A stretch of 17,702 nt of DNA, from assembly GCA_031264395.1 (NCBI GenBank), contig JAISEB010000027.1, forward strand, positions 1 through 17,702, in the 5' to 3' direction. A program made the position numbers and the translations under genes. The notes below the pieces were generated by a model. The model was not told the origin of the DNA. It saw only the letters and a list, made by a program, of their open reading frames with translations, and ran no database searches. Source of the stretch: Treponema sp. (GTDB lineage: Bacteria; Spirochaetota; Spirochaetia; Treponematales; Breznakiellaceae). How positions within the stretch are numbered: position 1 is the first letter of the stretch; each line of letters begins with the position of its first letter. Shown here piece after piece: positions 7,536 through 15,804 of the stretch.

Positions 7536-7605
7536 GCCCGCGGCCCCCGCGTTTACGCCCGTGATTCCCAATCACCCGTGATCCCCAATCGGTTGCACAA
7601 AAATC
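7536..7605 (+). repeat. 70-bp dispersed repeat, copy 2
   Basis: This is the direct copy of 405-474, with four substitutions. The two tandem 14-nt units CGTGATTCCCAATC (7560-7573) and CGTGATCCCCAATC (7577-7590) are a 17-nt period apart. A hairpin GTGATT-CCC-AATCAC lies at 7561-7575. At its left edge GGGCCGC/GCGGCCC (7531-7546) forms another stem. The right end contains TTGCAC, which serves as the likely gltB -35 box. Confidence 0.85.
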
Positions 7606-7621
7606 CCGCTTCCTGTATAAA
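7593..7621 (+). promoter_or_regulatory. Promoter of gltBD, built partly from the repeat
   Basis: TTGCAC (7593-7598, inside repeat copy 2) and TATAAA (7616-7621) are spaced by 17 nt. The -10 box lies within a perfect 14-bp palindrome GTATAAATTTATAC (7615-7628) that could be an operator. The predicted start near 7628 gives a leader of roughly 65 nt with no recognised riboswitch. Confidence 0.6.
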
Positions 7622-7694
7622 TTTATACGGTTCACCGCGCGCGGCAAGGCGTCCGGGGGCGGAAATCGGGCGTATAATCCTTCAAGGAGTCATG

Positions 7695-10600
7695 ATGGGC
7701 GAGCAAAAGGAGGGGGAACAGCGTACCCTCAACAGGTTTATGTGTACCCGTTCTTCCGGAGGCATGTACCGGCCGGAAGATGAGCATGATTCCTGCGGCA
7801 TAGGCTTTGTCGCGGACATAAAGGGCCGTAAATCCCACGACATTCTGAAGCGGGGCCTTGAAGTCCTGGAACGGATGGAACACCGGGGCGCCGAAAGCGC
7901 CGATAACAAAACGGGCGATGGTTCGGGCGTGCTGCTTCAAATTCCCCATGACTTTTACAAACGGCTCATTCCCGGCCTTCCCGAAGCCGGTTCCTATGGA
8001 ACGGGGCTGATCTTCTTCCCCGGCCCGAACAGCGAACAAAAGGACGAACATACCCGTATAATCCTCGATACTATAGATGAAACCGCCCGCGCCGCAGACC
8101 TTGCGGCCATCGCCATAAGGGACGTGCCCGTCAATAACGGCGCAATCGGGCTTATCGCCCGTGCGGCGGAACCGGCGGTAAAACAGCTGGTGCTGGCGGA
8201 CAAAAAGGCCGGGACGGAAGGGGCCAGAGACGCGGCGAACACGGAAGGCGCGGCGGGTTCGGAAGGCGTTTCCGATCTGGAGCTCCGGCTCTTTATTTTC
8301 AGGAAAAAACTGGAAAAGACCCTCAGGGCCAAAGGGGCGCAGGCCTACATGCCGTCCCTTTCTTCCCGCGTCATCGTGTACAAGGGAATGATGATGTCTT
8401 CCCAGCTCAAGGAATATTTCCCGGAGCTCCGCGACGAAACCATGGCAACCGCGGTCGCGCTGGTCCATTCCCGCTTTTCAACCAACACCTTTCCCGACTG
8501 GCCCCTGGCCCAGCCTTTCCGTATGGTGGCCCACAACGGCGAAATCAACACGATACGGGGCAACCGCTTCTGGATGGAAGCCAGGGAAGCCCTCTTTGAT
8601 CATCCCCGTTTTGGCGGGCACATAAAGGACATACTTCCTTCCATAGAGCCGGGAAGAAGCGATTCCGCCAGTTTCGATAACGCGCTGGAACTGCTTGTCA
8701 TGTCGGGCCGGAGCCTTCCCCACGCCCTCATGATGCTGATCCCCGAATCCTGGAACGACAAGAATCCCATTCCGGACGAGCTCAAAATCTTTTACCAGTA
8801 CCACGCCTGCGTCATGGAACCCTGGGACGGGCCGGCTTCCATGGTCTTCTGCGACGGCCGTTATGTGGGCGGTACGCTGGACAGGAACGGGCTGCGGCCT
8901 TCGCGGTACACGATTACCCGCGGCGGCATGATAGTAATGGCGTCGGAAACAGGGGTGCAGGATTTTGCCGTGGGGGAAGTGGCGTACAAGGGAAGGCTGC
9001 TTCCCGGAAAACTTCTTCTTGTAGATATGGAGAAGGGGCGCATTATTCCCGACGAGGAAGTAAAGCGCACGGTATGCGGCCGGAAGCCCTACGGCAAATG
9101 GATCGAAAAGAACCTGGCCGTTCTTGATCAGGATGAAAAAGAGGGCGAAACGGACGACCCGCTTTTCCGGGATAATAAAACGATCCTTTTTATGGAAAGA
9201 TCCATGGGCTATTCCCGTGAAGACAGGGAAAACCTCCTTGTTCCCATGGCGTCAGGCGGGCAGGAGCCTACCTCTTCCATGGGGATGGACGCCCCCCTCG
9301 CCGTCTTTTCCGGCCGGCCCCAGCGGGTATACGCCTACTTCAAACAGGTTTTTGCCCAAGTAACGAATCCTCCCGTCGATTCAATACGGGAAGATCTTGT
9401 CATGACTCTGACCAGTTTCGCGGGCCCACAGGGGAACCTTCTTGACGAAAGCGAAACCCGGTGCCGGAGGATCAAGGTGCTTAACCCCATCATGACGCCC
9501 GGCGATCTAAAGCGGCTTCTGGCAATTAACCCGGCCGTATTCAAGAGCGCCGTCCTTGACGCGGTATTCGAGGCCGGGAATACTTCCGTCAAAGCAGGAC
9601 AAGGGGAAGGAAAGAGCGCCCTTGAAGAGGCGCTTGACCGCCTCGCGGAAGAAGCCGCCGGAAAAGTAAGGGCCGGCGCTTCCCTGCTTGTCCTTTCCGA
9701 CAGGGCGGCCCTTGACCCCGGCGCGGGACGCTGCGGAATTCCGGCCCTCCTTGCGGCCGGCGCGGTTCATCACTCTCTTATGGAACAGGGCCTCCGCATG
9801 AAGGCGTCCATCATTGTCGAATCGGCGGAACCAAGGGAGATCATGCACTTCGCCCTTCTCTTCGGTTACGGCTCGGATCTTGTCGTACCCTACGGCGCGC
9901 TGGCGGCCCTTGCCGAAATTTGCGGAAGTTTCGACGGCGGAAGAACGGGCGATTTTGTTCACGCCAAAAAGAACTACCTTAAAGGCCTTTCCAAGGCGAT
10001 GCTCAAGGTAATGTCAAAAATGGGAACCAGCACCCTCCGCTCCTACCGGGGTGCGCAGGTTTTTGAGGCCGTGGGGCTCTCGGACGCTGTCGTAAACAAA
10101 TGTTTCCGGGGCACGGTAAGCCGCATTTCCGGGGCGGGCTTTGCCGAACTGGAGGCGGAAGCCCTCGCCCATTACCGCGCGGCGCTGGACGCGTACGCGG
10201 CCGCGGGAGCGGACCTCCGCCCCGGCGATTACCTCCTTTCCGGCGAAGGCCAGTACCGCTGGAGGAAAAACGGGGAACGGCACGCCTGGAACCCGGACAT
10301 GAGACACCTCCTTCAACAGGCGGCGCGCACGGGAAGCTACGGGGCGTTCAAGCGTTTTTCCGCCCTTTCCGACAGCCTTAACCGGAGCCCCCATGTGATA
10401 CGGGGCCTTATCGATTTCAGGGGGCCGGGAACAGGCGGAAAGGAGACAGGCGGAGGGCCCGGCGTTCCCGGCGCGCCTCTTCCGCTTGAGGAAGTGGAAA
10501 GCGCCGAAGCAATCATGAAGCGCTTTACCACCGGGGCCATGTCTTTCGGTTCCATATCGAAAGAGGCCCACGAGACCATAGCGGTAGCGATGAATTCGAT

Positions 10601-12482
10601 TAAGGGCCGTTCCAATTCTGGGGAAGGCGGGGAAAACCCCGAACGCTACACGCCGCGGCCCGACGGAACCTGGGCGCGGTCGGCCATCAAGCAGATAGCC
10701 TCGGCGCGTTTCGGGGTAACAAGCGAATACCTTGCCAACGCGGCCGAGCTTCAGATCAAGATAGCCCAGGGCGCCAAGCCCGGCGAGGGGGGCCAGCTTC
10801 CCGGCCACAAGATCGACGTCAGTATCGCCAAAACGCGCTTCTCGACGCCCGGCGTCACCCTCATAAGCCCGCCGCCGCACCACGACATCTATTCAATCGA
10901 GGATCTTGCCGAACTTATCTTCGATCTTAAAAACGCCAATCCCGCCGCGCGCATCAGCGTCAAGCTGGTATCGGAGACCGGGGTGGGAACCGTCGCCGCC
11001 GGCGTGGCGAAGGCCCACGCGGACAACATCCTCATTTCAGGCTACGACGGCGGCACCGGGGCAAGCCCCCAGTCCAGCATACGCCACGCGGGGCTTCCCT
11101 GGGAGCTGGGGCTTTCGGAGACCCATCAGGTGCTGGTGCAAAACGGGCTGCGCGGCAGGGTACGGCTTCAAACCGACGGCCAGCTCAAGACGGGCCGCGA
11201 CATCGTCATTGCCGGCATGCTGGGCGCGGAGGAATTCGGCTTCGGAACTTCGGCCCTCATCGTCCTTGGCTGTGTCATGATGCGGAAATGCCACGAGAAC
11301 ACCTGCCCCATGGGGGTGGCGACACAGGACCCACGGCTGCGGGCGCGTTTTTCAGGCAAAAGCGGGCATCTTGTCAATTTTTTCCGTTTCCTTGCCGAAG
11401 AAGTCCGGGAGATCATGGCGTCCCTGGGTTTCAGGCACTTCGACGATCTTGTAGGAAGGGCAGATCTCCTTACGCAGCGGCGGCCGGAGGCGGGTCCCGG
11501 ACCTTCCCTCGCGGCGGCGAAAACCGCCGGGGTGGATCTTTCCCGCATCCTTGTAAAGGCCGAAGGGCCGTCCTTTATTCCCGGCGGGCAGGAAACCCGC
11601 TGCGTTCAGGAGCAGATACACAAGACAAGCCACGTGCTCGACAAAAAACTTATCGAATTGTGTTCCCCTTCGCTTGATAAAAAGAACCCCACGGCCCTGA
11701 ACCTCCCCGTCAAAAACACCGACAGGGCGGTCGGCGCAATGCTTTCCTGGGAAGTAAGCAGGCGTTTCGGCGGTTACGGCCTTCCCGAAAATTTTATTAC
11801 GGTTGACTTTTCGGGGTCCGCGGGGCAGAGCTTCGGCGCTTTTCTTGCGCGGGGAATCACCTTCCGCCTTGCCGGAGACGCCAACGACTATCTGGGCAAG
11901 GGGCTTTCCGGCGGCCGCATCGTTGTGGCGCCCCCCGAAGGCTCCGCCTTCAGAACCGAGGAAAACATCATCGCGGGAAACACGGTTCTTTACGGCGCGA
12001 CGTCGGGGGAACTCTTCGCCGCCGGAAACGCCGGAGAGCGTTTCTGCGTGCGGAACTCGGGCGCGCTTGCCGGGGTGGAAGGCACGGGGGATCACTGCGC
12101 CGAGTACATGACGGGCGGGCGGCTTGTGGTGCTGGGGAATGTCGGCCGTAACTTCGCGGCGGGCATGTCGGGGGGCATCGCGTATGTGTTCAACAAAAAC
12201 GGGCAGTTTGAATATTTCCTCAACAGGGGAATGGTGGAACTTTCCGGCCTTGACAACGAGGAAGACGAGAAATTTGTCAGGGACTGCATAGAAAAACACG
12301 TCTACTGGACCGGCTCCGCCTGGGCCAGGGAAATACTTCTTTCCTGGGATGAAAACAGGCGGAAATTCATCAAGGTTCTCCCGGTTGAATACAAACGGGC
12401 CCTGCAGGAAATGAAACTCGCGGAGCTGGACCGGAAACTCTACGAAATCCGTGAACGGGAAGAACTGGAGGTACGGTCGTAA
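7695..12482 (+). CDS. gltB: Glutamate synthase, large (alpha) subunit
   Basis: Makes glutamate from 2-oxoglutarate and glutamine-derived ammonia with GltD. The 1595-residue protein has all family parts. A class II glutamine amidotransferase domain has nucleophile Cys34 in DSCGIGF, so about 33 residues should be removed as a propeptide. The FMN/2-oxoglutarate domain contains SGYDGGTGASP near 11040. The 3Fe-4S cysteines are C1193, C1199 and C1204 (C-x5-C-x4-C). The C-terminal beta-helix (GXGXG) domain follows. Length slightly exceeds the usual 1480-1550, partly from a low-complexity insertion around residues 170-192 (repeated T/S-E-G) that looks unlike family members. The ATG at 7695 has AGGAG 5 nt upstream; an ATG at 7692 is in frame but too close, and a start at 7578 would lie inside the repeat. 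GC-rich, first gene of a coupled operon. Confidence 0.97.
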   Translation: MGEQKEGEQRTLNRFMCTRSSGGMYRPEDEHDSCGIGFVADIKGRKSHDILKRGLEVLERMEHRGAESADNKTGDGSGVLLQIPHDFYKRLIPGLPEAGSYGTGLIFFPGPNSEQKDEHTRIILDTIDETARAADLAAIAIRDVPVNNGAIGLIARAAEPAVKQLVLADKKAGTEGARDAANTEGAAGSEGVSDLELRLFIFRKKLEKTLRAKGAQAYMPSLSSRVIVYKGMMMSSQLKEYFPELRDETMATAVALVHSRFSTNTFPDWPLAQPFRMVAHNGEINTIRGNRFWMEAREALFDHPRFGGHIKDILPSIEPGRSDSASFDNALELLVMSGRSLPHALMMLIPESWNDKNPIPDELKIFYQYHACVMEPWDGPASMVFCDGRYVGGTLDRNGLRPSRYTITRGGMIVMASETGVQDFAVGEVAYKGRLLPGKLLLVDMEKGRIIPDEEVKRTVCGRKPYGKWIEKNLAVLDQDEKEGETDDPLFRDNKTILFMERSMGYSREDRENLLVPMASGGQEPTSSMGMDAPLAVFSGRPQRVYAYFKQVFAQVTNPPVDSIREDLVMTLTSFAGPQGNLLDESETRCRRIKVLNPIMTPGDLKRLLAINPAVFKSAVLDAVFEAGNTSVKAGQGEGKSALEEALDRLAEEAAGKVRAGASLLVLSDRAALDPGAGRCGIPALLAAGAVHHSLMEQGLRMKASIIVESAEPREIMHFALLFGYGSDLVVPYGALAALAEICGSFDGGRTGDFVHAKKNYLKGLSKAMLKVMSKMGTSTLRSYRGAQVFEAVGLSDAVVNKCFRGTVSRISGAGFAELEAEALAHYRAALDAYAAAGADLRPGDYLLSGEGQYRWRKNGERHAWNPDMRHLLQQAARTGSYGAFKRFSALSDSLNRSPHVIRGLIDFRGPGTGGKETGGGPGVPGAPLPLEEVESAEAIMKRFTTGAMSFGSISKEAHETIAVAMNSIKGRSNSGEGGENPERYTPRPDGTWARSAIKQIASARFGVTSEYLANAAELQIKIAQGAKPGEGGQLPGHKIDVSIAKTRFSTPGVTLISPPPHHDIYSIEDLAELIFDLKNANPAARISVKLVSETGVGTVAAGVAKAHADNILISGYDGGTGASPQSSIRHAGLPWELGLSETHQVLVQNGLRGRVRLQTDGQLKTGRDIVIAGMLGAEEFGFGTSALIVLGCVMMRKCHENTCPMGVATQDPRLRARFSGKSGHLVNFFRFLAEEVREIMASLGFRHFDDLVGRADLLTQRRPEAGPGPSLAAAKTAGVDLSRILVKAEGPSFIPGGQETRCVQEQIHKTSHVLDKKLIELCSPSLDKKNPTALNLPVKNTDRAVGAMLSWEVSRRFGGYGLPENFITVDFSGSAGQSFGAFLARGITFRLAGDANDYLGKGLSGGRIVVAPPEGSAFRTEENIIAGNTVLYGATSGELFAAGNAGERFCVRNSGALAGVEGTGDHCAEYMTGGRLVVLGNVGRNFAAGMSGGIAYVFNKNGQFEYFLNRGMVELSGLDNEEDEKFVRDCIEKHVYWTGSAWAREILLSWDENRRKFIKVLPVEYKRALQEMKLAELDRKLYEIREREELEVRS

Positions 12483-13960
12483 TGGGCGATCCAAAAGGAT
12501 TCTTGAAGATAAAGAGGCAGGTTTCAGGCTACAGGCCCGTCGAGGAACGCATCAACGATTACAGCGAAGTGGAGGTGAGCCTTTCCGACGAAGACAGGCG
12601 CTCCCAGGCCGCCCGCTGCATGGACTGCGGCGTTCCCTTCTGCCACTGGGCCTGTCCCATTTCCAACAACATGCCCGAATGGCAGGACCGTATCTACCGG
12701 GGCGACTGGGCCGGCGCATGGGCGCTTCTGGAAGACACCAATCCCTTCCCCGAATTTACAGGAAGGGTATGCCCGGCGCTCTGCGAGGCTTCCTGCGTGC
12801 TTGGGGCCAACGACGAGCCCGTAACGATACGGCAGAACGAGCTTGCCGCCATAGAAAAAGCCTTTGAACTGGGGCTTGTCATTCCCCGCCCTCCCCGGAG
12901 CCGCAACGGAAAAAAAGTCGCCGTGATAGGGGCCGGGCCCGCCGGGCTTTCCGCCGCGTATTACCTTAACCGGGCGGGATTTACCGTCACCGTATTCGAG
13001 GCGGATAAAAAACCCGGCGGCTATCTCCGCTACGGCATCCCCGATTTCAAGCTGGACAAGAATTTTATAGACAGGCGGCTCCGGCTCATGGAAGCCGAAG
13101 GGGTGATCTTCAGGGTCAACACCCGCATAGGAAAGGCCCGCTACGGTTTCGGCCTTAAAGGGCCGGACGGGCCGGGGGAAGAACGCTCCGCCGCCTCCCG
13201 CGTCGAGGCGAAATCGCTTGAGGGGGATTTCGATCTTGTCCTCCTTACCATAGGGGCAAGGGAACCCAGGGACATAGTCATACCCGGCAGGGAAAACACG
13301 GGGATAATTCAGGCTCTGGACTATCTTTCGCTGCAGAACCGTATCCTTGGCGGCGAAGAGACGGGGATTCCGCCCGTTACCGCCTTCGGCAAACGGGTAC
13401 TGGTGGTAGGCGGCGGCGACACCGGCTCCGACTGCGTCGGAACGGCAAACCGGCAGGGGGCGCTTTCGGTAACCCAGATCGAGGTGCTTCCCAAGCCCCC
13501 GCCGCACAGATCCCCCGACGAGCCCTGGCCCCTGTGGCCCAAGGTGCTCAAGACTTCAAGCTCCCACCTTGAAGGGGGGGAGCGGCTCTGGTCGGTTAAC
13601 GCCGCCGCCTTTAACGGAAAAGACGGCGCCGTTGATTCCGTTACCGCCAACCGCGTCGAGTGGACACGGAAGGAAGACGGCGCATGGACAATGAAGGAGA
13701 TCCCGGGCTCCGCGTTTACGCTGGGCGCCGATCTTGTACTCCTCGCCATGGGCTTTACCCACGTAGTGCAGGACGGCGCGGTCGCCGACCTTGGCCTTGA
13801 ACTTGACGCGCGCGGCAACATACGCACCGCGGGCAGCTTTCATACCAGTAACCCCAAAGTGTGGGCCGCCGGGGATTCCCGCAACGGCGCGAGCCTTGTT
13901 ATCCGGGCGCTTGCCGACGGCAGGGCCGCGGCCGAGGCTATCATCGCGGCGCTGGGATGA
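12482..13960 (+). CDS. gltD: Glutamate synthase, small (beta) subunit
   Basis: NADPH-oxidising subunit that feeds electrons through FAD and iron-sulfur clusters to GltB. Of 492 residues, the N-terminal part holds two cysteine clusters: C46, C49, C54, C58 (CMDCGVPFC..AC) and C97, C101, C105. The FAD motif GAGPAG is at 150-155, the NADPH motif GGGDTG at 310-315, and the C-terminal AAGDSRNGASLVI segment completes the FAD site. A Gly/Glu/Ser-rich stretch at about 217-247 looks longer than the loop I recall in E. coli and B. subtilis GltD. The ATG overlaps the gltB stop in TAATG, with GGAGG 10 nt upstream, so the two subunits are probably made in step. Confidence 0.97.
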   Translation: MGDPKGFLKIKRQVSGYRPVEERINDYSEVEVSLSDEDRRSQAARCMDCGVPFCHWACPISNNMPEWQDRIYRGDWAGAWALLEDTNPFPEFTGRVCPALCEASCVLGANDEPVTIRQNELAAIEKAFELGLVIPRPPRSRNGKKVAVIGAGPAGLSAAYYLNRAGFTVTVFEADKKPGGYLRYGIPDFKLDKNFIDRRLRLMEAEGVIFRVNTRIGKARYGFGLKGPDGPGEERSAASRVEAKSLEGDFDLVLLTIGAREPRDIVIPGRENTGIIQALDYLSLQNRILGGEETGIPPVTAFGKRVLVVGGGDTGSDCVGTANRQGALSVTQIEVLPKPPPHRSPDEPWPLWPKVLKTSSSHLEGGERLWSVNAAAFNGKDGAVDSVTANRVEWTRKEDGAWTMKEIPGSAFTLGADLVLLAMGFTHVVQDGAVADLGLELDARGNIRTAGSFHTSNPKVWAAGDSRNGASLVIRALADGRAAAEAIIAALG

Positions 13961-14886
13961 ACGGGACGCCCGCGGATCACGGCGGGGCTTCCCCGCGCAT
14001 CCTTGATCCAAAAACCGTAAGGGCCGTCGCCCTGGATCTGGACGGTACCGCCCTCCTTCCCGGTAATGTCCTTAGCCCGAGAACGGTAACGGTCCTTAAA
14101 ACATGCATGGAGAAGGGCATCGCGGTGATCATAGCCACCGGCCGGGCCGTTGACGCGGCGGAAAAATACCGCGCCGCCATAGGAGCCGAAGGCCCCATGG
14201 TGTATTTTAACGGCGCGGAGGTTGTGGACATGCCCTCGCGGAGGATCCTTTCCGCTGCCCTGCTCGACAGGGAAATTGCCGTGTTCTGCGTGGAACTTTC
14301 CCGCTCCATGGGGGTGCATTTTCAGGTGTTTCTTTCCGGCCGCGGGGAAAAGGCCGGGGCGGCCAGTGACGGGGAATCTTCCCCGGCTTTGGACGCCGAG
14401 ATCCTCCTGATTGAAAAAGAAAGCCCCGAGGCCGAAATGTACCGGAACCATACGGGCCTTGTCCCTGTTGCGGGCGATATTGCGAAGGCGCTTTCCGCCC
14501 CGGGCTCAGGATGCATCAAAGGCATGTTCATTGCCGATCCCGCCCTTCACGGCGCCATATCAAGGGAAATTTCGGGCCGTTTCGGAGGAGGCGCCGCCGT
14601 TGTAAGGACCTATCCGACTTTTCTTGAAGTACTGAATCCGGGCGTTTCCAAGGGTGAAGGGCTCAAGACCGCGCTCCTCTGCCGGGGCGTTGATCCCGGG
14701 GATACCGTGGCGCTGGGCGACGAGGAAAACGACCTCTCCATGTTCGCCGCGGCCGGTTTTTCCGCCGCGCCCGCCAACGCCAGGGAACAGGTCAGAGGGG
14801 CCGCGGATCTTGTCATTGGGGCGAACAGCGAAGACGGGGCCGCCGCCTTTCTGGAAGAACTCCTGTCGCGGCGAAGCGGCCTCTGA
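13957..14886 (+). CDS. Cof-type HAD-IIB family phosphatase
   Basis: Cytoplasmic Mg-dependent phosphatase, probably acting on a sugar phosphate or similar small metabolite. The 309 residues show HAD motif I VALDLDGTAL with D27 and D29, motif II IATGR near 63-67, the lysine motif SKGEGL near 230 and motif IV GDEENDLSMF near 250, with a C2-type cap between. The ATG overlaps the gltD stop in ATGA and its own Shine-Dalgarno is weak, so translation likely depends on coupling to gltD. The substrate cannot be inferred; its place after gltBD suggests co-expression but not necessarily a role in nitrogen metabolism. It ends 14 nt from the convergent ccdA-like gene. Confidence 0.88.
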   Translation: MNGTPADHGGASPRILDPKTVRAVALDLDGTALLPGNVLSPRTVTVLKTCMEKGIAVIIATGRAVDAAEKYRAAIGAEGPMVYFNGAEVVDMPSRRILSAALLDREIAVFCVELSRSMGVHFQVFLSGRGEKAGAASDGESSPALDAEILLIEKESPEAEMYRNHTGLVPVAGDIAKALSAPGSGCIKGMFIADPALHGAISREISGRFGGGAAVVRTYPTFLEVLNPGVSKGEGLKTALLCRGVDPGDTVALGDEENDLSMFAAAGFSAAPANAREQVRGAADLVIGANSEDGAAAFLEELLSRRSGL

Positions 14887-14900
14887 CAGACTCTGAATCC

Positions 14901-15650
14901 CTACCCGGACAGCCCCCCGAAGATCCCCCGCAGCCATTCCTGTATGCGGTACTGGCTCTGCGCCATAAAGGCGTTGAGCGCCTGGTAGCGCCCGAAGATG
15001 ATCAAAAAACCAATGACGACAAGGAAGATCCCGCTTATCCTGCGGATCAGATCCCCGTGGGACCGCCAGAAGCCCTTCCCTTTCCGCCCGCCCTTTTCAA
15101 GGGAACGGTTAAAGAGAAAGGCTGCCGCCAGAAAGGGAAGGCCAAGCCCCGCCGAATAGGCGCACAGGTAGACGGCCGACTCGGCTATGCCGCCCTGCCC
15201 CACCAAAAGGAGTATGCTCCCCAAGATGGGCCCCACGCAGGGAGTCCAGCCCGCGCCGAAGGCGATTCCCGCGAAAAAGGCCCCGGCAAAGCCCCGGGGC
15301 GGCCCGGAGAAATGAAAGCGCTTTTCATAATTGAGAATCTTGATAAAATCAAAAATGACGTTGAGTCCCAATATGATGACGATGATCCCCGAAATCAGGT
15401 TGATGATCTGCCCCAGCCCCTCAAGCAGCAGCATGGTTCCCGCCATGATAATGCTCATTACGACAAAAACGGCGCTGAATCCCAGAATGAAACAGCCCGT
15501 CACCGCCACAAGGCGCGGCCGGTTTTTGGCGTCAGGCGCCGTTCCGCCGAGGAACAGGAGCCATGAGGGGATAAGGGGCAGCACGCAGGGGGACAGAAAG
15601 GACAAGAGGCCCGCCCCAAAAGAAAGCAGGATAAAAAGTACCGGATTCAA
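14901..15650 (-). CDS. ccdA: CcdA/DsbD-type membrane thiol-disulphide carrier
   Basis: Inner-membrane protein expected to pass electrons from cytoplasmic thioredoxin to periplasmic thiol proteins. The 249 residues form about six membrane segments, and the redox cysteines occupy the two family motifs: C22 in LSPCVLPLIP and C138 in GWTPCVGPILG. It lacks the DsbD alpha and gamma domains and so matches the short CcdA form. There is no ATG; TTG at 15650 is chosen because GAGG lies 5 nt upstream, whereas the adjacent TTG at 15653 is only 2 nt away. No thioredoxin-like or ResA-like partner and no cytochrome c gene lies in the window. It diverges from metY and converges with the HAD gene. Confidence 0.88.
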   Translation of the reverse strand: MNPVLFILLSFGAGLLSFLSPCVLPLIPSWLLFLGGTAPDAKNRPRLVAVTGCFILGFSAVFVVMSIIMAGTMLLLEGLGQIINLISGIIVIILGLNVIFDFIKILNYEKRFHFSGPPRGFAGAFFAGIAFGAGWTPCVGPILGSILLLVGQGGIAESAVYLCAYSAGLGLPFLAAAFLFNRSLEKGGRKGKGFWRSHGDLIRRISGIFLVVIGFLIIFGRYQALNAFMAQSQYRIQEWLRGIFGGLSG

Positions 15651-15671
15651 CAAAACCTCACTTGAAAAGTC

Positions 15672-15696
15672 TTCCCGAAACTTCGATTTTCGGGAA
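15672..15696 (-). promoter_or_regulatory. Hairpin in the ccdA leader
   Basis: A 9-bp inverted repeat, TTCCCGAAA (15672-15680) and TTTCGGGAA (15688-15696), encloses a 7-nt loop. It lies in the predicted 5' leader of the ccdA transcript and just upstream of the metY -35 box. It could be an mRNA structure or a protein-binding palindrome near metY; sequence alone does not decide. Confidence 0.45.
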
Positions 15697-15702
15697 AATA
15701 TC

Positions 15703-15731
15703 TTGACATTTACTAATATAAGGAATAAATT
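15703..15731 (+). promoter_or_regulatory. metY promoter
   Basis: TTGACA (15703-15708) and TAAATT (15726-15731) are separated by 17 nt. The start near 15738 gives a leader of about 67 nt ending in AGGAG before the metY ATG. No SAM riboswitch or T-box pattern is seen in the leader. Confidence 0.65.
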
Positions 15732-15733
15732 GG

Positions 15734-15762
15734 ATTTTACAAAATCTTATTAATCCTATCAA
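15734..15762 (-). promoter_or_regulatory. ccdA promoter, divergent from metY
   Basis: On the minus strand TTGATA (15762-15757) and TAAAAT (15739-15734) are 17 nt apart. The -10 boxes of this and the metY promoter are only 2 bp apart, and the inverted repeat GATTTT-AC-AAAATC (15733-15746) covers this -10. Simultaneous polymerase binding at both promoters should be hindered. Confidence 0.6.
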
Positions 15763-15804
15763 ATTTATATGCTGATGGGTATTTTTGAAACGAGGAGTTT
15801 TATT

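Noticed and set aside
7560..7590. CRISPR-like repeat in the 70-bp element
   Set aside because: Only two 14-nt units with a 3-nt gap, no spacers and no cas genes; better described as a hairpin-rich dispersed repeat.
7578..7694. Upstream in-frame extension of gltB
   Set aside because: It would start inside the repeat and upstream of the predicted transcription start; AGGAG before the ATG at 7695 and the position of Cys34 favour the shorter form.
10014..10883. Minus-strand open frame opposite gltB (also 11352-12494)
   Set aside because: Stop-poor antisense frames are expected in GC-rich coding DNA; the translations are Arg/Gly/Pro-rich with no domain.
12524..13507. Minus-strand open frame opposite gltD (also 13840-14451 opposite the HAD gene)
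   Set aside because: Antisense shadows of well-supported genes, with no start signal or family resemblance.
15738..15804. SAM riboswitch or T-box before metY
   Set aside because: The leader is only about 67 nt and AT-rich, with none of the required helices or a terminator.
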